A DNA stretch of 64,000 nucleotides from Pseudomonadota bacterium (GTDB lineage: Bacteria > Pseudomonadota > Alphaproteobacteria > Dongiales > Dongiaceae), in NCBI GenBank assembly GCA_016183985.1, contig JACPDN010000005.1, positions 186,001 through 250,000 on the forward strand, read 5' to 3'. The notes beneath the pieces were generated by a model. The model was not told where the DNA came from. It saw nothing but the letters and a program-made list of their open reading frames with translations, and did no database searches. The first letter of the stretch is position 1; every line of letters begins with the position of its first letter. The translations under genes and the position numbers were made by a program. Shown in pieces: positions 63,728-64,000 of this stretch.

Positions 63728-64000
63728 ATGGGGTTGATGGATCGTTTCAAGGCGCAGCGCGAGCTGCATGCCGCCGTGAAGACCTGCGGCGCCGATCCGT
63801 TCGGTGTGAAGATGGATAAGATCGTTTCCTCGACCGAGGCGATGATCGAAGGCCGTCGCACCATTCTTTGCGGTTCCAACAACTATCTCGGCTTCACCTT
63901 CGATGCCGATTGCATCGAGGCCGCCAAGAAAGCGCTTGAGACGAGTGGCACCGGCACCACCGGCTCGCGCATCGCTAACGGTTCGTATAACGACCATAAG
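63728..64000 (+). CDS. spt: Serine palmitoyltransferase (N-terminal 91 residues; cut by window end)
   Basis: Not in the ORF track because it is open at the end. The ATG at 63728 follows AAGAAGGGGGCG. The translation MGLMDRFKAQRELHAAVKTC ... CGSNNYLGFTFD ... GTGTTGSRIANGSYNDHK is that of the alpha-oxoamine synthase family (KBL/BioF/HemA/Spt). The context of ACP, CerR-like and acyl ligase genes selects Spt, which condenses serine with an acyl thioester, the first step of sphingolipid synthesis. The PLP lysine and most of the enzyme lie beyond 64000. Confidence 0.85.
   Translation, partial: MGLMDRFKAQRELHAAVKTCGADPFGVKMDKIVSSTEAMIEGRRTILCGSNNYLGFTFDADCIEAAKKALETSGTGTTGSRIANGSYNDHK

Noticed and set aside
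1-64000. CRISPR arrays, transposases, integrases, prophage or att sites
   Set aside because: I looked for regularly spaced repeats and recombinase motifs on both strands and found none. Base and codon use look even across the window.

Overview
The window reads as ordinary chromosome of a high-GC alphaproteobacterium, most likely Rhodospirillales-like. The evidence is gene content: a dusB-ntrB-ntrC-ntrY-ntrX nitrogen-control cluster, a fused IspDF, an mfd/sdhE/recG neighbourhood, DUF502 and DUF1022 (ELM1-like) proteins, two PAS_5-type proteins and a bacterial sphingolipid locus. I see no insertion sequence, prophage, CRISPR array or rRNA.

Layout. 1-7.3 kb (minus): ntrX (cut by the window edge), ntrY, ntrC, ntrB and dusB, then a CcsA/YpjD-like membrane protein. 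7.4-9.9 kb (plus): ispDF, pncC/cinA-type amidase and a DUF429 protein. 9.9-18.2 kb: RidA, a Gfa-like zinc protein, then a long minus-strand run (PhnP-like MBL hydrolase, tatD, metG, holB, tmk, a D-Ala-D-Ala carboxypeptidase, rlpA) with a REP-like inverted repeat between holB and metG. 18.5-23.4 kb: tRNA-Ser(UGA), a VOC protein, a tautomerase divergent from a TetR regulator, a LysR regulator divergent from an SMR transporter, a PAS protein and MsrQ. 23.5-27.9 kb (plus): an aminotransferase, small and large subunits of an N,N-dimethylformamidase-like enzyme, and a FrnE-like DsbA protein. 27.9-34.5 kb: mfd, sdhE, recG, DUF502. 34.6-41.9 kb: PAS protein, two Sel1-repeat proteins, a GY-rich lipoprotein, a second D-Ala-D-Ala carboxypeptidase with a C-terminal SPOR-like region, a class III aminotransferase and a universal stress protein. 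41.9-49.2 kb: pbpC and a thioester alpha-2-macroglobulin. 49.4-60.3 kb: an envelope/glycoconjugate island. 60.6 kb to the end: a fatty-acyl-AMP ligase, a ceramide-reductase-like dehydrogenase, an acyl carrier protein and the start of serine palmitoyltransferase.

The most interesting part is the last 14.5 kb. The gene order acyl ligase - CerR-like - ACP - Spt matches the sphingolipid (ceramide) genes described in Caulobacter (AasR, CerR, AcpR, Spt). Next to it lies a set of genes that could build and export a decorated lipid or glycan: an ELM1/GtrOC1-like protein, a two-domain CDP-alcohol phosphotransferase, a 2OG-Fe(II) oxygenase, a glycosyltransferase-like protein, two paralogous ABC exporters that converge and overlap by 52 bp, a protein with a ParB-like segment and a 665-residue protein I do not recognise. 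That these neighbours serve the sphingolipid is inference from position only.

The second point of interest is the DMFase-like pair at 24.7-27.2 kb, where the small subunit is a short ORF that would normally be called hypothetical. Several clear palindromes lie in promoter regions (dusB, tautomerase/TetR, LysR/SMR, universal stress protein, acpR-spt) and are listed as candidate operators.
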